DNA of 64,000 nt from Petaurus breviceps papuanus (lineage: Eukaryota > Chordata > Mammalia > Diprotodontia > Petauridae), in contig JAMXIF010000077.1 of NCBI GenBank assembly GCA_028583685.1, positions 11,251,122 through 11,315,121 of the forward strand, in the 5' to 3' direction. Shown piece after piece: positions 1 through 11,254 of the stretch; position 1 is the first letter of the stretch, and every line of letters begins with the position of its first letter. The notes beneath the pieces were generated by a model that was not told the origin of the DNA, did no database searches, and saw only the letters and a program-made list of their open reading frames with translations. The position numbers and the translations under genes are program-made.

Positions 1-600
1 ATCAGTGATCTCCTGTTGAGTGAAATCCTCAATTATCTCCCTGGACTCTGTTTTGCCTCGGTGGTTCTCCTGCCTTCTTCTTCGTATGGGGAGAGCTTCT
101 ACATTAGAAGACTCCTCATCTAACCTTGTTCCATTCTCCTCACACACATTCTCCTGGAAGCTGTCAGGGCAACTCTGCCCAGCCTGTACAAAAGCTGCAT
201 GCACATTCCTTCTGCTAGTTTTTTGCTTCCTTTTAGCTACATGAACAGTAGCTTGCTCCTGGACCACATGGGTCCCTCCAGTTTGCTCTTTTGAGTACTG
301 TGACACAGAAGAATCCTCAGGCAAACCAGCTGATTCCCTAGCCATCCTAGCTCTTTCCTTCAGCAGCTTATCCCTACTTTTACACATAAGGCGATAACTT
401 GTTAGCAGCACCCAGCCTCTCCTGCACACTCCTGCCAGTTCTTTGCCTGGTTCTATGGGTATTGCTTTCAAACATCTTTCCAGATCTCCAGGTTCTCCCT
501 CTTTTAGCCTTGGTTCCCAGTTTTCACAGGGCCCTGTGCTTTTAGCCCATTCTCTGGCTAGAGAGGAATAAGGCAAATCCTCCCATCCTGGAATAGACAT
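1..600 (-). CDS. gag-like open frame of the endogenous retrovirus (partial)
   Basis: An open frame starts with ATG at 600 on the minus strand and stays open to the window edge (about 200 codons). It begins MSIPGWEDLPYSSL, about 70 bases after the LTR end, where a retroviral gag is expected. Later residues are rich in K, R, E, Q and S, with a basic stretch RRRRQ near the edge. I do not recognise a named matrix domain, so the gag call rests on position after the LTR and primer site. No break is visible in this part. Confidence 0.5.
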   Translation of the reverse strand, partial: MSIPGWEDLPYSSLAREWAKSTGPCENWEPRLKEGEPGDLERCLKAIPIEPGKELAGVCRRGWVLLTSYRLMCKSRDKLLKERARMARESAGLPEDSSVSQYSKEQTGGTHVVQEQATVHVAKRKQKTSRRNVHAAFVQAGQSCPDSFQENVCEENGTRLDEESSNVEALPIRRRRQENHRGKTESREIIEDFTQQEITD

Positions 601-670
601 TTCTCCCTCTAAAGCCCCACTGCTTCCAAATAGAGGCCTGACATTTTGTGATCCCATCCTGGTCGCCAAA

Positions 671-1152
671 TGTATCAGCAATGCCATATTCACAATGCCT
701 ATAGAGATTACAAATATGCTGATATAATTATCCATCACAAAATACGTCAGGTTTGCCATTTGGGGAAATAAACTAGAAAATTTATTAAGATACCAAAAGA
801 CTGAGTCCCAAAACCAGAAAGTGAAAGCCATCAGAGTAGTTATGATATTGGCACAGGTAGATGAAGTAGAAAGCACCCACATTTTCAAGCCTTTAAAACA
901 GAACAGGCTACCTCAGGCAAAGGTCCTCCTCTCCCCACTCACAGCAACCACCCAGCGTCCTGGAAGAGCGCTCCCAGCAGCTCCGGCCCCTGGCAGTGCT
1001 CAGCCGGAGTCCTAACTCAAAAAAAAAAAAAAAGGCAACCGCCACCAACTGCCAACCGCAGGACCGTTAGCTCAGCTTTTCACTTTCTCTTGCTCTGCTA
1101 TGTCAGCACGTCCATGTGGCATGGGAGATCTTTAAATCCCATAACCCTTACA
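671..1152 (-). repeat. LTR of the left-edge endogenous retrovirus (482 bp)
   Basis: On the minus strand it runs from TGTAAGGG to GATACA, giving the expected TG...CA ends. A polyadenylation signal AATAAA lies at 781-786 (minus), about 110 bases before the LTR end, and an AT-rich TTTAAA box lies near the LTR start. An A/T homopolymer at 1018-1033 is embedded in it. It borders a primer-binding-like site on one side and L1 ORF1 on the other, which makes it the 5' LTR of a provirus lying to the left. Confidence 0.75.
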
Positions 1153-1560
1153 AGATCCTAGAACCATAGGATAAAATAGAAATCTAGAGAATCCACCAGA
1201 CACCTCCTGAAAGAGATACCAATTTGAAAACTCTGCGAAGTCTTGTAGCCAAATTCCATAATTGTCAGTTAAAGGAGAAAATACTGCAAGCATCCAGAAA
1301 GAAACAATTCAAATATCTCAGAACTACAGTGAGGATTGTACAGGATCTGGCAGCTTCTACACTGAAAGATTGGAGGGATTGGAATATGATATGTGCAAGT
1401 AAAAATAGCTCAGGTTACAACCAAAGATCAGCTATCCAGTGAAACTGAGCATAATCTTTCAGGCAAGTAGTCATTCAATGATATAAGGGACTTTCAGACA
1501 TTCCTGTTGAAAAAGCCAGAGCTCAATGGAAAAGTCAATCTCCAATTACAAGACTCAAGA
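1153..1560 (+). pseudogene. L1 ORF1 C-terminal remnant
   Basis: The frame at 1224-1442 includes KEKILQASRKKQ and TVRIVQDLAASTLKDWRDWN, which line up with the nucleic-acid-binding C-terminal part of L1 ORF1 proteins (family pattern KEKILxAARKKG...RISxDLSPETLxxRRxWN). ORF1p is the RNA chaperone that coats L1 RNA. The N-terminal coiled coil is missing on this side because the retrovirus lies upstream. The end near 1560 is approximate. Confidence 0.8.
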
Positions 1561-2325
1561 GAGATATTGAAAGATAAATAGGGAAAACACACACACAACT
1601 TGTTATTTAATAAGAGCAAACTGTTTACATCCCTATATGGGAAGCTGATAGCCATTAATATTGAGAATTGTATACTTATCACAACATTTAAAAGGGATAT
1701 ATACATATATAAATGGAGGGGGTGAGTATAAATTAAACAAAATGATGATAAAAATCCTTATTAAAAGGTGCAAAGGTACCACAATGGAAGAAGAGGAAAG
1801 AATGAAGCAGAAAAGGGTAAATTATGCCACATAAAGAGTCATATAAACATAGTATAGTAGAGGGAAGGAAGGGAGGGAGATGAACATTATATGAATCTCA
1901 CCCTCATTGGTCCTGGTGTAATGAGAGAATAACATAATCAGTTAAGTATAGGACTCTATCAAGAAGAGGCATAAAACCTATCATAACAGAGGGAAAGGGG
2001 AGGGAGAGGAGCACTGCATAATACCTATTCTCATCAATCTTAGTTCAAGGAAGAAATAACATACTACATTAAGCACAAAATTTATTGTACCTTACAGGCA
2101 GTAGGAGGGGGGAAGGGCAAAGAAAAGGGTGGGTGGTTAGAAGGGAGGGAAGAGGTAGCAAGGGGGAAGGATAGGAAAAGGGAGACGCATTGATAAGGAG
2201 GGAATATAGGGGGAGACAGTAGTCAAAAGGATAACTCCTAAGGAGAAGGGAAAAGGGGAAAAACAAAAGCATAAACAGGCAAAGGAATAGGATAGAGAGA
2301 CAGACACAGATAGTAATCATAACTG
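1560..2325 (+). other. L1 inter-ORF spacer, purine-rich
   Basis: About 760 bases separate the ORF1 remnant from the first endonuclease-like codons. The strand is strongly purine-rich between 1860 and 2290, with many GGG and GGGAGG runs; 2104-2134 has closely spaced G runs that could form a G-quadruplex. The same block exists in the minus-strand L1 (about 41650-43140), so it is a property of this L1 family. Primate L1 has a spacer of only about 60 bases. Confidence 0.7.
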
Positions 2326-4248
2326 TGAATATAAATGGGATGAACTCTCCCATTAAACAGAGGCAGATAGCAGAAGGAATTAAAAAAAACATAATCCTAC
2401 AATATGCTGTTTACAAGAAACACATTTGAAACAGAGGGATATACACACAGGGTAAAGGTAAAAGTCTGGAGTAAAATATATTATGCCTCAGGCAAAGTAA
2501 AAAAAATAAGCAGGGGTAGCAATCCTTATCTCACACAAAGAAAAAGCAAAAATAGATCTAAATTAAAAGAGATAAGGAAGGAAACTATATCCTGCTAAAA
2601 GGCACCATTGAGAATGAAGCGATATCATTACTTAATATTTATGCACCAAGTGGTACAGCAACCAAATTCCTAGAGTAGAAGTTAAGGGAGTTAGAGGAAG
2701 AAATAGTTGGCAAACCTATACTAGTGGGCAACCTCAACCTCCCCCTCTCTGAACTTGATAAATCTAACCTCAAAATAAACAAGAAAGAAGCTAAGGAGGT
2801 AAATAGAATCTTAGAGAAGATAGATATGGTAGACCTCTAGAGAAAAGTGAATGGGGATAAAAAGGAATACACGTTCTCCTCAGCATTTCATGGCACATAT
2901 ACAAAAATTGATCATGTACCAGGGCAAAAAACCTCACAATTCAGTGCAGAAAGGCAGAAATATTAAATACAGCCTCCTCAGATCATAATGCAATGAAAAT
3001 TATGTGTATTAAAGGGTCATAGAATGATAGACTAAGAACTAATTGGAAACTAAATAACTTAATCCTGAAGAATGAGTGGGTCAAACAAGAAATTATAGAA
3101 ACAATCAGTGACATCATTCAAGAGAATGACAATAATGAGACAACACACCAAACCTTGTGGGATGCAGCAAAAGCAGTTCTCAGGGGACGTTTTATATCCA
3201 TGAATGCATACATAGATAAAATAAAGAAAATGGAGGTCAATAAACTGGGCATGCAACTGAAAAAGGTAGAAAAAGAACAAATTGAAAAATCCACATTTAA
3301 ATACTCAATTAGAAATAATGAAAATCAAAGGAGAGATCAATAAAATTGAATTTAATAAAACTATTGAATTAATAAATAAAACAGAGCTGGTTTTATAAAA
3401 AAATTTATAGGTTGTTAGCAATATGATAAAAAAAGAAAGAAGAAAACCAAATTATGAGTATCAAAAATGAAAAGGGTGAATCTACCTCCAATAAAGAGGA
3501 AATTAAAACAATAATTAGGAATTATTTTGCCCAATTGTATGCACATACATCTGACAATCTTAGTGAAATGGAAAAATATTTACAAAATTATAAATTGCCC
3601 AGATTAACTGAAGAGGAATTAAATTACTTAAATAGCCCCATCTCAGAAAAAGAAATTAAACAAGCCACCAGAGAACTCCCTAGGAAAAAATCTCCAGGAC
3701 TAGATGTATTTAATAGCAAATTCTATCAAACATTTAAAGTCCAGTTGATTCCAATACTCTACAAACTATTTGGGAAAATCAGTGAAGTCCTACCAAACTC
3801 TTCTATGAAACATATATGGTATTGATACATAAATCAGTAAGAGATGAAACAGAGAAAGAAAATTATAGACCAATTTCCCTCATGAATATAGATACAAAAA
3901 ATTTAAATAAAATATTGGCAAAAAGACTACAACAACTTATCACAAGAATATTACACTTTGATCAGGTAGGAATTATTCCAGGAATGCAAGGATGGTTCAA
4001 TATAAGGAAAACCATCAGTATAATTGATCATATCAACAATAAGACTAGCAGAAACCACATAATTATCTCAATAGATGCAGAAAGGGCTTTTGACAAAATA
4101 CAACATCCATTCCTATTAAAAAAAACTTGAAAGTATAGGAATAAATTGAGTTTTCCTTAAAATAATAGGTAGCATCTATTTAAAGCCATCAGCGAGTATT
4201 ATATATAATGGGGATAAGCTAGAAGCAGTTCCAATAAGATCAGGGGTG

Positions 4249-5396
4249 TGTAATGTAATGCCAAGCAAAGGCAACTTCCCAAGGTTCAGAATACCAGCAT
4301 AGGTGCTCTCCATTTTATTCAGTGACAAACCAAGAACAGAGAAGGTCAAAACATGACATCATTCAAAATACAGCATTTACTAAGTGTGATTAAATAATCT
4401 CCAAGTACTACCCCACCCCAGGACCTTCCTTTCATTCAATCAATTACAAAGTCCCTGTTCTAAATACTACTCCACCCCTAGGCTGTACCTTCATTTAGTC
4501 CATCACAAAACCCCTCTTCTCAAATGGAGATTAGTTTCCAAACATAAGTAAAGTACATTCATTTGTTCAACCATAGAACACAAAAAGGTCAAAAGTTCCC
4601 AACCCCTGGATCACAATTGAATCTACCCCAGAGTTACATCAAGTTTAAGCACAGCACTTAATACCCAAATGGAGGTCTTTTCTTCATCTTAACAAGAGGC
4701 AAGTTCTCAGCAATCTTAGTTCCTGGGGAGACAAGGCTTAGCAAGGCCACAAGATACATTGCCAGTCTCTTCATTAATTCATCCTCTGTCTGCATAACAG
4801 TCCTAGAACCCCTGAAAACATTAGCAAAACCCTCTCCCAGGATTTCTGTAAACATACAACAATAAAATCCTTCTTTAGGGCTTCTGAACCAACAGAAAGG
4901 TTCCCAGACCCCTGCAACAACAGCACTGTCCTTCACCAGTGGACAGTATTCACTCTCTGTCTGCAGGACAGTCTCAGGAGCTCTTAGCCAACAGCCAGGT
5001 TCCAGGACTTCTTCAAGAACAGGACTGTCTTTCACCAGTGGACAAATCTGGCAAAACAACATCAAAACAGAAAGACAAAGTACCAGCAAAACAGCCATGT
5101 CTCCTCAGTCCTTGGCAGCTCCGGGGGCAGGTCTCAAAAGTCCAGGGTGATTCAAAGTGTCCCTCAGCAATCCTCTCAGTCTCTCTCTGCCTCCACAAGG
5201 GTGCTGCTTCCAAAAAGTTCTTCTGCCTCTCTCTTGTCTCTCCAAATCTACGTCACCAACTCCTCCCAGTTTGTGTCTCTCTTTTCAAGTCAACAAGTCC
5301 ATCCCACAGGTGGGATTAACAAGCTCTGGGTTTTAACACAATCAATTTGAAAACCAAGCCAATACAGGGGAATCTTTCTATTCCATTACTATCACA
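4249..5396 (-). mobile_element. Long solo-type LTR (1148 bp) inserted in L1 ORF2
   Basis: The L1 sequence stops at GATCAGGGGTG and resumes at GGGTGAAACC; the intervening block starts TGTAATG and ends TCACA on the plus strand and is flanked by GGGTG on both sides (4244-4248 and 5397-5401), a 5-bp target duplication. On the minus strand an AATAAA lies at 4314-4319, about 65 bases before the end, so the LTR reads on the minus strand. No internal retroviral genes are present, as in a solo LTR left by recombination. The upstream part holds an imperfect duplication of about 100 bp (around 4880-4947 and 4980-5046) and a 146-codon open frame. Family unknown. Confidence 0.72.
4658..5098 (-). CDS. Open frame inside the long LTR, function unknown
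   Basis: A 146-residue frame from ATG at 5098 to a stop at 4658, in the same sense as the LTR. The first 18 residues (MAVLLVLCLSVLMLFCQI) look like a signal peptide or membrane anchor. Two copies of a unit with CPLVKDS, EP-CW and R-P follow at roughly residues 19-42 and 52-73, reflecting the DNA duplication in the LTR. I know no family with this sequence. Mouse mammary tumour virus carries a gene in its LTR, so coding LTRs exist, but a chance frame is also possible. Confidence 0.3.
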   Translation of the reverse strand: MAVLLVLCLSVLMLFCQICPLVKDSPVLEEVLEPGCWLRAPETVLQTESEYCPLVKDSAVVAGVWEPFCWFRSPKEGFYCCMFTEILGEGFANVFRGSRTVMQTEDELMKRLAMYLVALLSLVSPGTKIAENLPLVKMKKRPPFGY

Positions 5397-7680
5397 GGGT
5401 GAAACCAGGATGACCACTATCACCACTATTATTCAATCTGGTACTAGAATTGTTAGGAATAGCAATTAGAAAAGAAAAATAAATTGAAGGAATCAAATTA
5501 GGCAAAGAAGAGACTAAGCTATCACTCTTTGCAAATGAAATGATGATATACTTAGAGAATCCTAGAGAATCAAGCAAAAAACTACTTGAGACAATAAATA
5601 AATTTAGCAATATTGCAGGATATGAAATAAACCCACAGAAATCCTCAGCATTCCTACATATTTCTAACAAAATCAAACAGCAAGAGATAGAAAGAAAAAT
5701 CCCATTTAAAGTTACTATAGACAATATAAAATATTTGGGAATCTACCTGCCAAGACAAACCCAGGACCTATATGAACACAACTGCAAAACACTTTTCACA
5801 CAAATAAATTCAGAACTAACTAATTGGAATTATGTATTAAATACATATAATACATCAATTGCTCATGATTGGGTTGAGGTAATATAATAAAAATGAAAAT
5901 TTTACCTAAATTAAATTACATATTTAATGCCATACCAATCAATCTACCAAGAAATTACTTTATAGAGCCAGAAAAAATTGTAACAAAATTCATTTGGAAA
6001 TACAAAAGGTCCATAGTATTGAGGGGATTAATGAAAAGAAATGCAAGGGAAGGTGGCATAGCCATACCTATTTTAATCTGTATTATAAAGCAGCAGTCAT
6101 CAGAACTACTTGGTATGGGCTGAGCAACAGAGAAGTGGATCAGTGGAATAGATGGGGTATGTGAGACTCAGCAGTCAATGACTATAATAATCTACTGTTT
6201 GATAAATCCAAAGACCATAGATTTTCAGATACAAACTCACTATTTGACAAAAACTGCTGGAAAAACTCGAATATAGTATGGCAAAAACTGGGCATAGACT
6301 ATTATCAAACACCATATACCAGAGCCAAGTCTAAATGTGTGCATGATCTAGGTATAAAGGTTGATACTGTAAGCAATCTGGGAGAGCAAGGAATAGTGTA
6401 CCTGTAAGATTTATGGAGAAGGGAGGACTTTATGACCAAACAAGAGTTAGAAAAATGCAAAATGGATAATTTTTATTACATTAAATTGAAAAGTTTCTGT
6501 ACAAACAAAGGCAACGTAACCAAGACTAAGAGGGAAATAGGAAATTGGGAAAGAATTTTTATAACCAGTGCCTCTGATAAAGGCCTCATTTCTAAAATAT
6601 ACAGAGAATTGTGTCGAATCCATAAGAATACAAGTCATTCTCCAACTGATAAATGGTCAAAAGATATGAACAGGCAGTTTTCAGAGGAAGAAATTAAAGA
6701 TACTTATAAGCATATGAAAAACTGCTCCAAATCACTAGTGATTAGAGAAATGCAAATCAAAACAACTCTGAGATACCACATCTCACCAGTCAGATTGGCT
6801 AAGATGATAATACAGGAAAATGAGAAATGCTGAAGAGGATGTGTAAAATTTGGAACACTAATGCGTTGTTGGTGCAGTTGTGAACTGATTCAATCATTCT
6901 GGAGAGCAATCTGGAACTATGCCCAAATGGCTATAATTAACTTCATACCTTTTGACCCAGTAATACCACTTCTAGGGTTGTATCCCAAAGAGATCATCGA
7001 AGTGGAAGGAAGTCCTGTATGTACAAAAATATTTATAGCAGCTCTTTTTACGGTGGCAAAGAATTGGAAATTAAGGGGATTCCCATCAACTGTCAAATGC
7101 CTAAATAAGTTGTGGTCTATGAATGTAATGGAATATTATTGTGCTATAAGAAATAAGGAGCAGATGGACTTCATATTTACCTGGAAAGACCTATACAAAC
7201 TGATGCTGAGTGAGAAGAGCAGAACCAGGAGAAATCTGTACACAATTATAGACACCACATGTGTGTAACAACTAACTTTGATAGACTAGACTCTACTCAG
7301 CAATGAAAGTTTATAAGACAATTCCAAAAGACTCATGATGGAAAGAGATGTGTACATCATGTCAGAGAATGTCAGAGAAAGAACTATAGAGAACAGAGTT
7401 TGAATGCAGATTGAAGCAAACTACCTGCTCTCTTTTTCTTCTTTGGTTTTCTTTCCTCTTTTCCATTGTTCATTCTATCAGCTACAATCCTTCTTTACAA
7501 CCTGAATAATGTCTAATGTGAAATTATTTTCAGATCCTATACTTGATTGCACACTCCCGTGGGGGTGGGGAGGTAAGAGAGGGGGAGAAAATTTGAAACT
7601 CAAAGAAATGTGGAACTGAATCTTGTAAACTAAAAGTAACTAAACAAATTAATAAAGATAAAATTTTACTTAAAAAGAAG

Positions 7681-7750
7681 AAATTCAATCTCTCTCTTTA
7701 TATATGTATATATATATGATTATATATATCCTGCATATGTGTGTGCTGAA
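7681..7750. repeat. TA/TATG low-complexity tract
   Basis: A short run of TATATG and TCTC units directly after the L1 A-rich end, a common sequel to L1 tails. Confidence 0.6.
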
Positions 7751-7799
7751 AATTTCATAATAAGCTTTTAAACTTTTTCTAATGAGAGATAAAGACAAC

Positions 7800-8035
7800 C
7801 TAGTGTAGTTGAAAGAAAATTGAATTTGGAGTCAGGAGTGATCTGGCTTCCATTTCTTTATTCATTTCACTAGTTACATAACTGTGAGCAAGCCATGTAA
7901 CTTTTGTGAGTTTTTCTTATCTGTATAATGAAGTTAAAAATAACATATTTCTCATAGAGATATTGAGAGGATCAAATGATATAATGCATGTAAATTTACC
8001 TTTCAAACCTTATAGCCCTATTAAAAGGATAACTG
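7800..8035 (+). repeat. CORE-SINE (MIR/Mar type), old
   Basis: Contains GGAGTCAGGAG, a CORE-like GTTACATAACTGTGAGCAAG and a later TATTGAGAGGATCAAATGAT block in the order of MIR-type SINEs. Heavily diverged. Ends approximate. Confidence 0.65.
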
Positions 8036-8130
8036 TAATTAGTGATTAATTGATTTTAAGGCAGACATGATGTATTGTGGAATTTCCATTTACTAAGTTA
8101 GGTCACGTAGCAATTTGTAACTGATAGGTT

Positions 8131-8164
8131 TAGTAGGTACTTAGAATTAGTAGGTACTTAGAAT
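8131..8164. repeat. 17-bp tandem duplication
   Basis: TAGTAGGTACTTAGAAT occurs twice head to tail without a mismatch. Confidence 0.9.
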
Positions 8165-8235
8165 TTACATAAACATAGAGCTAGTATGTTTTAGAGGCAA
8201 AACTGGAACTCATATCTGTCTAACCCTCAGCCCAG

Positions 8236-9890
8236 CCTTCTGTCTACCAAACTACACTGTCTTTCAGTATGACAGGCTGCATTTTAAACATAGTTACTAT
8301 CATTAATTAAATATTCTTTTAAATTCTAAGCCACTGGGTGATACTATACAGTAAGAATAAGAAGTTCAGCATGAAGTATGTCCAGAATATTCAGGAGAAG
8401 GCAACAGCATCTCTTCTGGACTACTCATACCTCACTGAAATGGAAAAAAAAAATTCTCTTCACGTGATTCCCTCAATAAGAAATCACCAAGGTTAGCATA
8501 TTTGACCTTTCTCTTGACTTTTAACCTCTTTGCTTTACAATATTTCATTAGAAAAATATGAGAACCCTCCAAATATCATCACACTGTGTTAAAAATGATT
8601 TGGATTGATTGTGGTACGGGCACAGTTTAAATCACTCTCAACTCATTTTGACTCTGGCTAGTGGGAATGGAGACTATATTTTAACCATATTGTATTGGTG
8701 TAGATCTAACCCTTTCAAATTCCATAGTGAAATATCATTTTGGAAATCAGAATGCCCCTAAAATACAATCACCTTTTATTTTCATTGTACATGTAATTCA
8801 TGGGAAGTTATTGCCTCAGTCTTAGCCTTATCAGAAATGTATGAGTCAGCAGGGTATTTTTGGCTCTGAAGGCCAATGGGCTCAAGGTGCCATCAGTTTG
8901 CAGACAATACTAGGCCAAAGCACAACATTTAAATTTAATTGAATCTGAGCAAAGTTTATTGCTTTTTCAGCGCCTGGCCAACATAGGGGCAGGGATGAAA
9001 GAACCAATAATATCAGCAGCATTCACAAAGGAGGCACTAGTGATGATGAATAGTTACTGTGCCCTTTGGATTTCTTCAGGAAGAGAATGAGAGTATAAGA
9101 GGAAGTAAGAGGAGGAAGAAGGCATTTTCTGCTAATGGCTTTATGTTTCATTACCTTGAAGATCAGATTCTTTATATCCTTCAAATCTGAATGCTAAAAG
9201 TCTCTGAAAATTATAACAAAATAGAAACTATCCATTTATACCACAACTCGAATTAAATTATCACTCAGCAGTAGACAAGGCTAGAGTAGAAATACATTGG
9301 AGTAGGAAATGAAAAGAATTGGTCCTCGAAGGTCATTGAAACTAGGAAAATTTGGAAGGTAAAGTTAAATGGGACTACAATCTGAGCAATCTTTGGAACA
9401 GTGATTTAATTTTACTGACTTCGTAAAGCTCACCTCATTCTTCTAAACAGAACTTTCTATTTTAACGGGTTATTAATATTACCAATGCCATTTTAGTTAG
9501 GACCCAAACTGATGAGAACTTGTTGTAATGTGGAACCTGTGCTGTTAACTCTGTCACAGAAGGCCACTGTAGGTGAAAGAAGCTATTTCAAGGCATGTTC
9601 CCCAACTTTCTGGTACTCATGGGACTTGATTGTTATACTCCTACAAAATTTCTTTCCCTCTCTTATTCCTCCCATAAGAAACCTATCCAGTGGATGTGTC
9701 TCGCAGGAAATGAACTGAAGATCGCAACAAATTCAAGATAGGATGAATAAAAGCAGAGAGCATGGTTTGTATTATGGAACAAAACACTATAAATTCCATT
9801 CATGTGTGTTATCTAAAAAGGCAATTGTGTAAGCAGTAAAATCAGACTCCAAGCACTAAAATATAACTTTGTGAGAATGCTCCTTGGAAC
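8236..9890. other. No recognised feature
   Basis: About 1.65 kb with no repeat family, credible exon or RNA gene that I can name. The 68-codon frame at 9512-9718 has no familiar motif. This is one of the longest repeat-poor parts of the window. Confidence 0.5.
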
Positions 9891-10470
9891 CAGTTTCTCT
9901 TTCTCCATCCTTGGTTCACTCCATAGTGTCATTCCTCATGTCCTGCAGTTCTATTTTTACTTCAAGGGTCTAAGAATTTTCACTTTTCCCTAAAGGTCTG
10001 TCTCTCATCTACTAGCTCACATATCGCCGCTGTTACTCATCCATCTCTTAAAAATCTTCTTATCTGCTTTAGAAAGCCCCCAGTTGTAAATAAAGAATAA
10101 AAATAAAATTTTTATTTCTGGTACTGGTGGATTATATGTATAATTTTCTGTTAGAACCATCACTTCTCATACAAATGTCTGCTCATGTCATGCTGTCACA
10201 CAAACAACTTCACAGGGTTATTATTACCAACAGATGAAAAATCCAACTCTAATAATAGATATTCAAGGATCTCTGAATTCTGGTGCTACCTTACTTTCTC
10301 AATCTTACTTCATCCCCTATTTACCACTAAATCCTTAATTTTTTTTACACAAGCTAGACTAACAACTCTCTTGCTATCGTATCTTGTGCTTCCAGCCACC
10401 CTGTCTTTGCTTATTATATCCTTGGCTATGTACAGCATATTTTCTCAATTTTGCTAGCCAGAATTTAAAG
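9890..10470 (+). repeat. Probable L2 LINE fragment, old
   Basis: Pyrimidine-rich stretches such as CTAGCTCACATATCGCC and GTGCTTCCAGCCACCCTGTC fit the L2 ORF region in sense orientation, but divergence is high. The 90-codon frame at 10185-10457 falls in it and is not a gene. Confidence 0.4.
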
Positions 10471-10540
10471 CCATACTCTACCACTGTTCTCATACAATCT
10501 CTTCTGATGTGACCTCACTTAAAATTCATTTTTGTACTTC

Positions 10541-10630
10541 TCTAATGTGCTTATTCTGTCTTATTTTCTAGCAAATTTATGCAGGTGCAAAATTTCTTTT
10601 CAAATTTCTCATTACAGAATGAGGTGACTC
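10541..10630. repeat. Unassigned dispersed repeat, copy 1
   Basis: Ninety bases beginning TCTAATGTGCTT and ending GAGGTGACTCT align without gaps to 17814-17903 with 80 of 90 identities by hand count. Same orientation, 7.3 kb apart. I cannot place it in a named family. Confidence 0.75.
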
Positions 10631-10659
10631 TCAGTTATGGAAAGATATACATCAGGTCC

Positions 10660-11250
10660 ATAACTCTCACAGATTGTACCAAAATAAAAAGGTGTCAAGT
10701 ATGAACCAAGCAAAAAAATTGTTGTCTGGAGAACACCATGTAGAAACATAGAGAACTTTCTCAACAGAGAATTTATCATGAGATTAAAAATGGTAACCCA
10801 TGTAATATAGAAAAAAAATTTATATATATAATGGTGCTTGGTCCTTTCCCTTTCTACTATTGGAATGCCAAAAAAAAAGAGACAGAAAAGATTTAATATC
10901 ATATGGTTCTTAGACCATTTATAGTTATTCATTTAACCCTATGCTCTTGATGTGTGACTTTTATGGAATGATCAAGTTGACAAAATCCATGTTGATATTT
11001 TCACTCTAAATGGAATAATTAATTACTATCTAATTAATTACTAATTAATATCAATAGATAAAGTTGAAAGAACATATTATAGGCTCTTTCTGAGGAAGCA
11101 AATACAAAGAGCTTGAAAAGTAGCTTTTGCTGTGTACCTGAAAGCAAATAAGAAAAATCAATTTCTTGGAACACAAGATCAATTTGATTTGGACACTTAC
11201 GATGAACTTATTGAAGGTTTCTGGTTTTAAATTTCTTTCACTTTTCTAGA
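10660..11250. other. No recognised feature
   Basis: AT-rich DNA with ATTAATTA runs near 11020-11050. The minus-strand 106-codon frame at 10612-10932 is rich in F, I and L and looks like chance. Confidence 0.45.
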
Positions 11251-11254
11251 GACA

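Larger units (their letters stand above)
1..1152 (-). mobile_element. Endogenous retrovirus, gag-side end with LTR, cut by window edge
   Basis: Read on the minus strand, an LTR (671-1152) is followed by a primer-binding-like site and then an open frame that runs off the left edge. The site after the LTR end, around 651-668, begins TGGCGACC and resembles the complement of an arginine tRNA 3' end; this is my reading from memory and not a match to a database. The LTR-to-host junction at 1152/1153 falls inside L1 ORF1 sequence, so the provirus sits antisense in the L1 that continues to 7670. The rest of the provirus and its other LTR lie outside the window, so the target duplication cannot be confirmed. 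Family class is undetermined. The visible part looks whole and therefore fairly young. Confidence 0.75.
2325..7268 (+). pseudogene. L1 ORF2 (endonuclease-reverse transcriptase) pseudogene
   Basis: Endonuclease traces start near 2325; the frame at 2404 has the FETEGYTHR...YLTQ region. Reverse transcriptase blocks are in frames 3454-3825 ([10 protein letters not shown], related to KSPGPDGF) and 3816-4130 ([45 protein letters not shown]). After the LTR, 5500-5887 carries the catalytic loop, but the usual FADD reads FANE here, so the key aspartates are lost. C-terminal parts are at 5893-6123, 6432-6833 and 6861-7268, including a CxxC-type segment CWCSCELIQ. At least six frames are needed to cover it; it cannot make an active enzyme. 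Confidence 0.92.
1153..7670 (+). mobile_element. LINE-1 (L1), plus strand, degraded, interrupted by an LTR
   Basis: Contains, in order, the ORF1 C-terminal region (1153-1560), a purine-rich spacer (1560-2325), ORF2 endonuclease, reverse transcriptase and C-terminal parts (2325-7268), and a 3' UTR ending in an A-rich tail near 7670. The 5' end is outside the window because the retrovirus at 1-1152 is inserted in ORF1. An LTR at 4249-5396 splits the reverse transcriptase region. The pieces match the minus-strand L1 at 37468-44451 along their whole length, so both belong to one marsupial L1 lineage. Many frame breaks show it is dead. Confidence 0.93.

Noticed and set aside
4939-5319. 126-codon plus-strand frame in the long LTR
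   Set aside because: Antisense to the LTR polyadenylation signal and to the better candidate frame; likely a shadow of the duplication.
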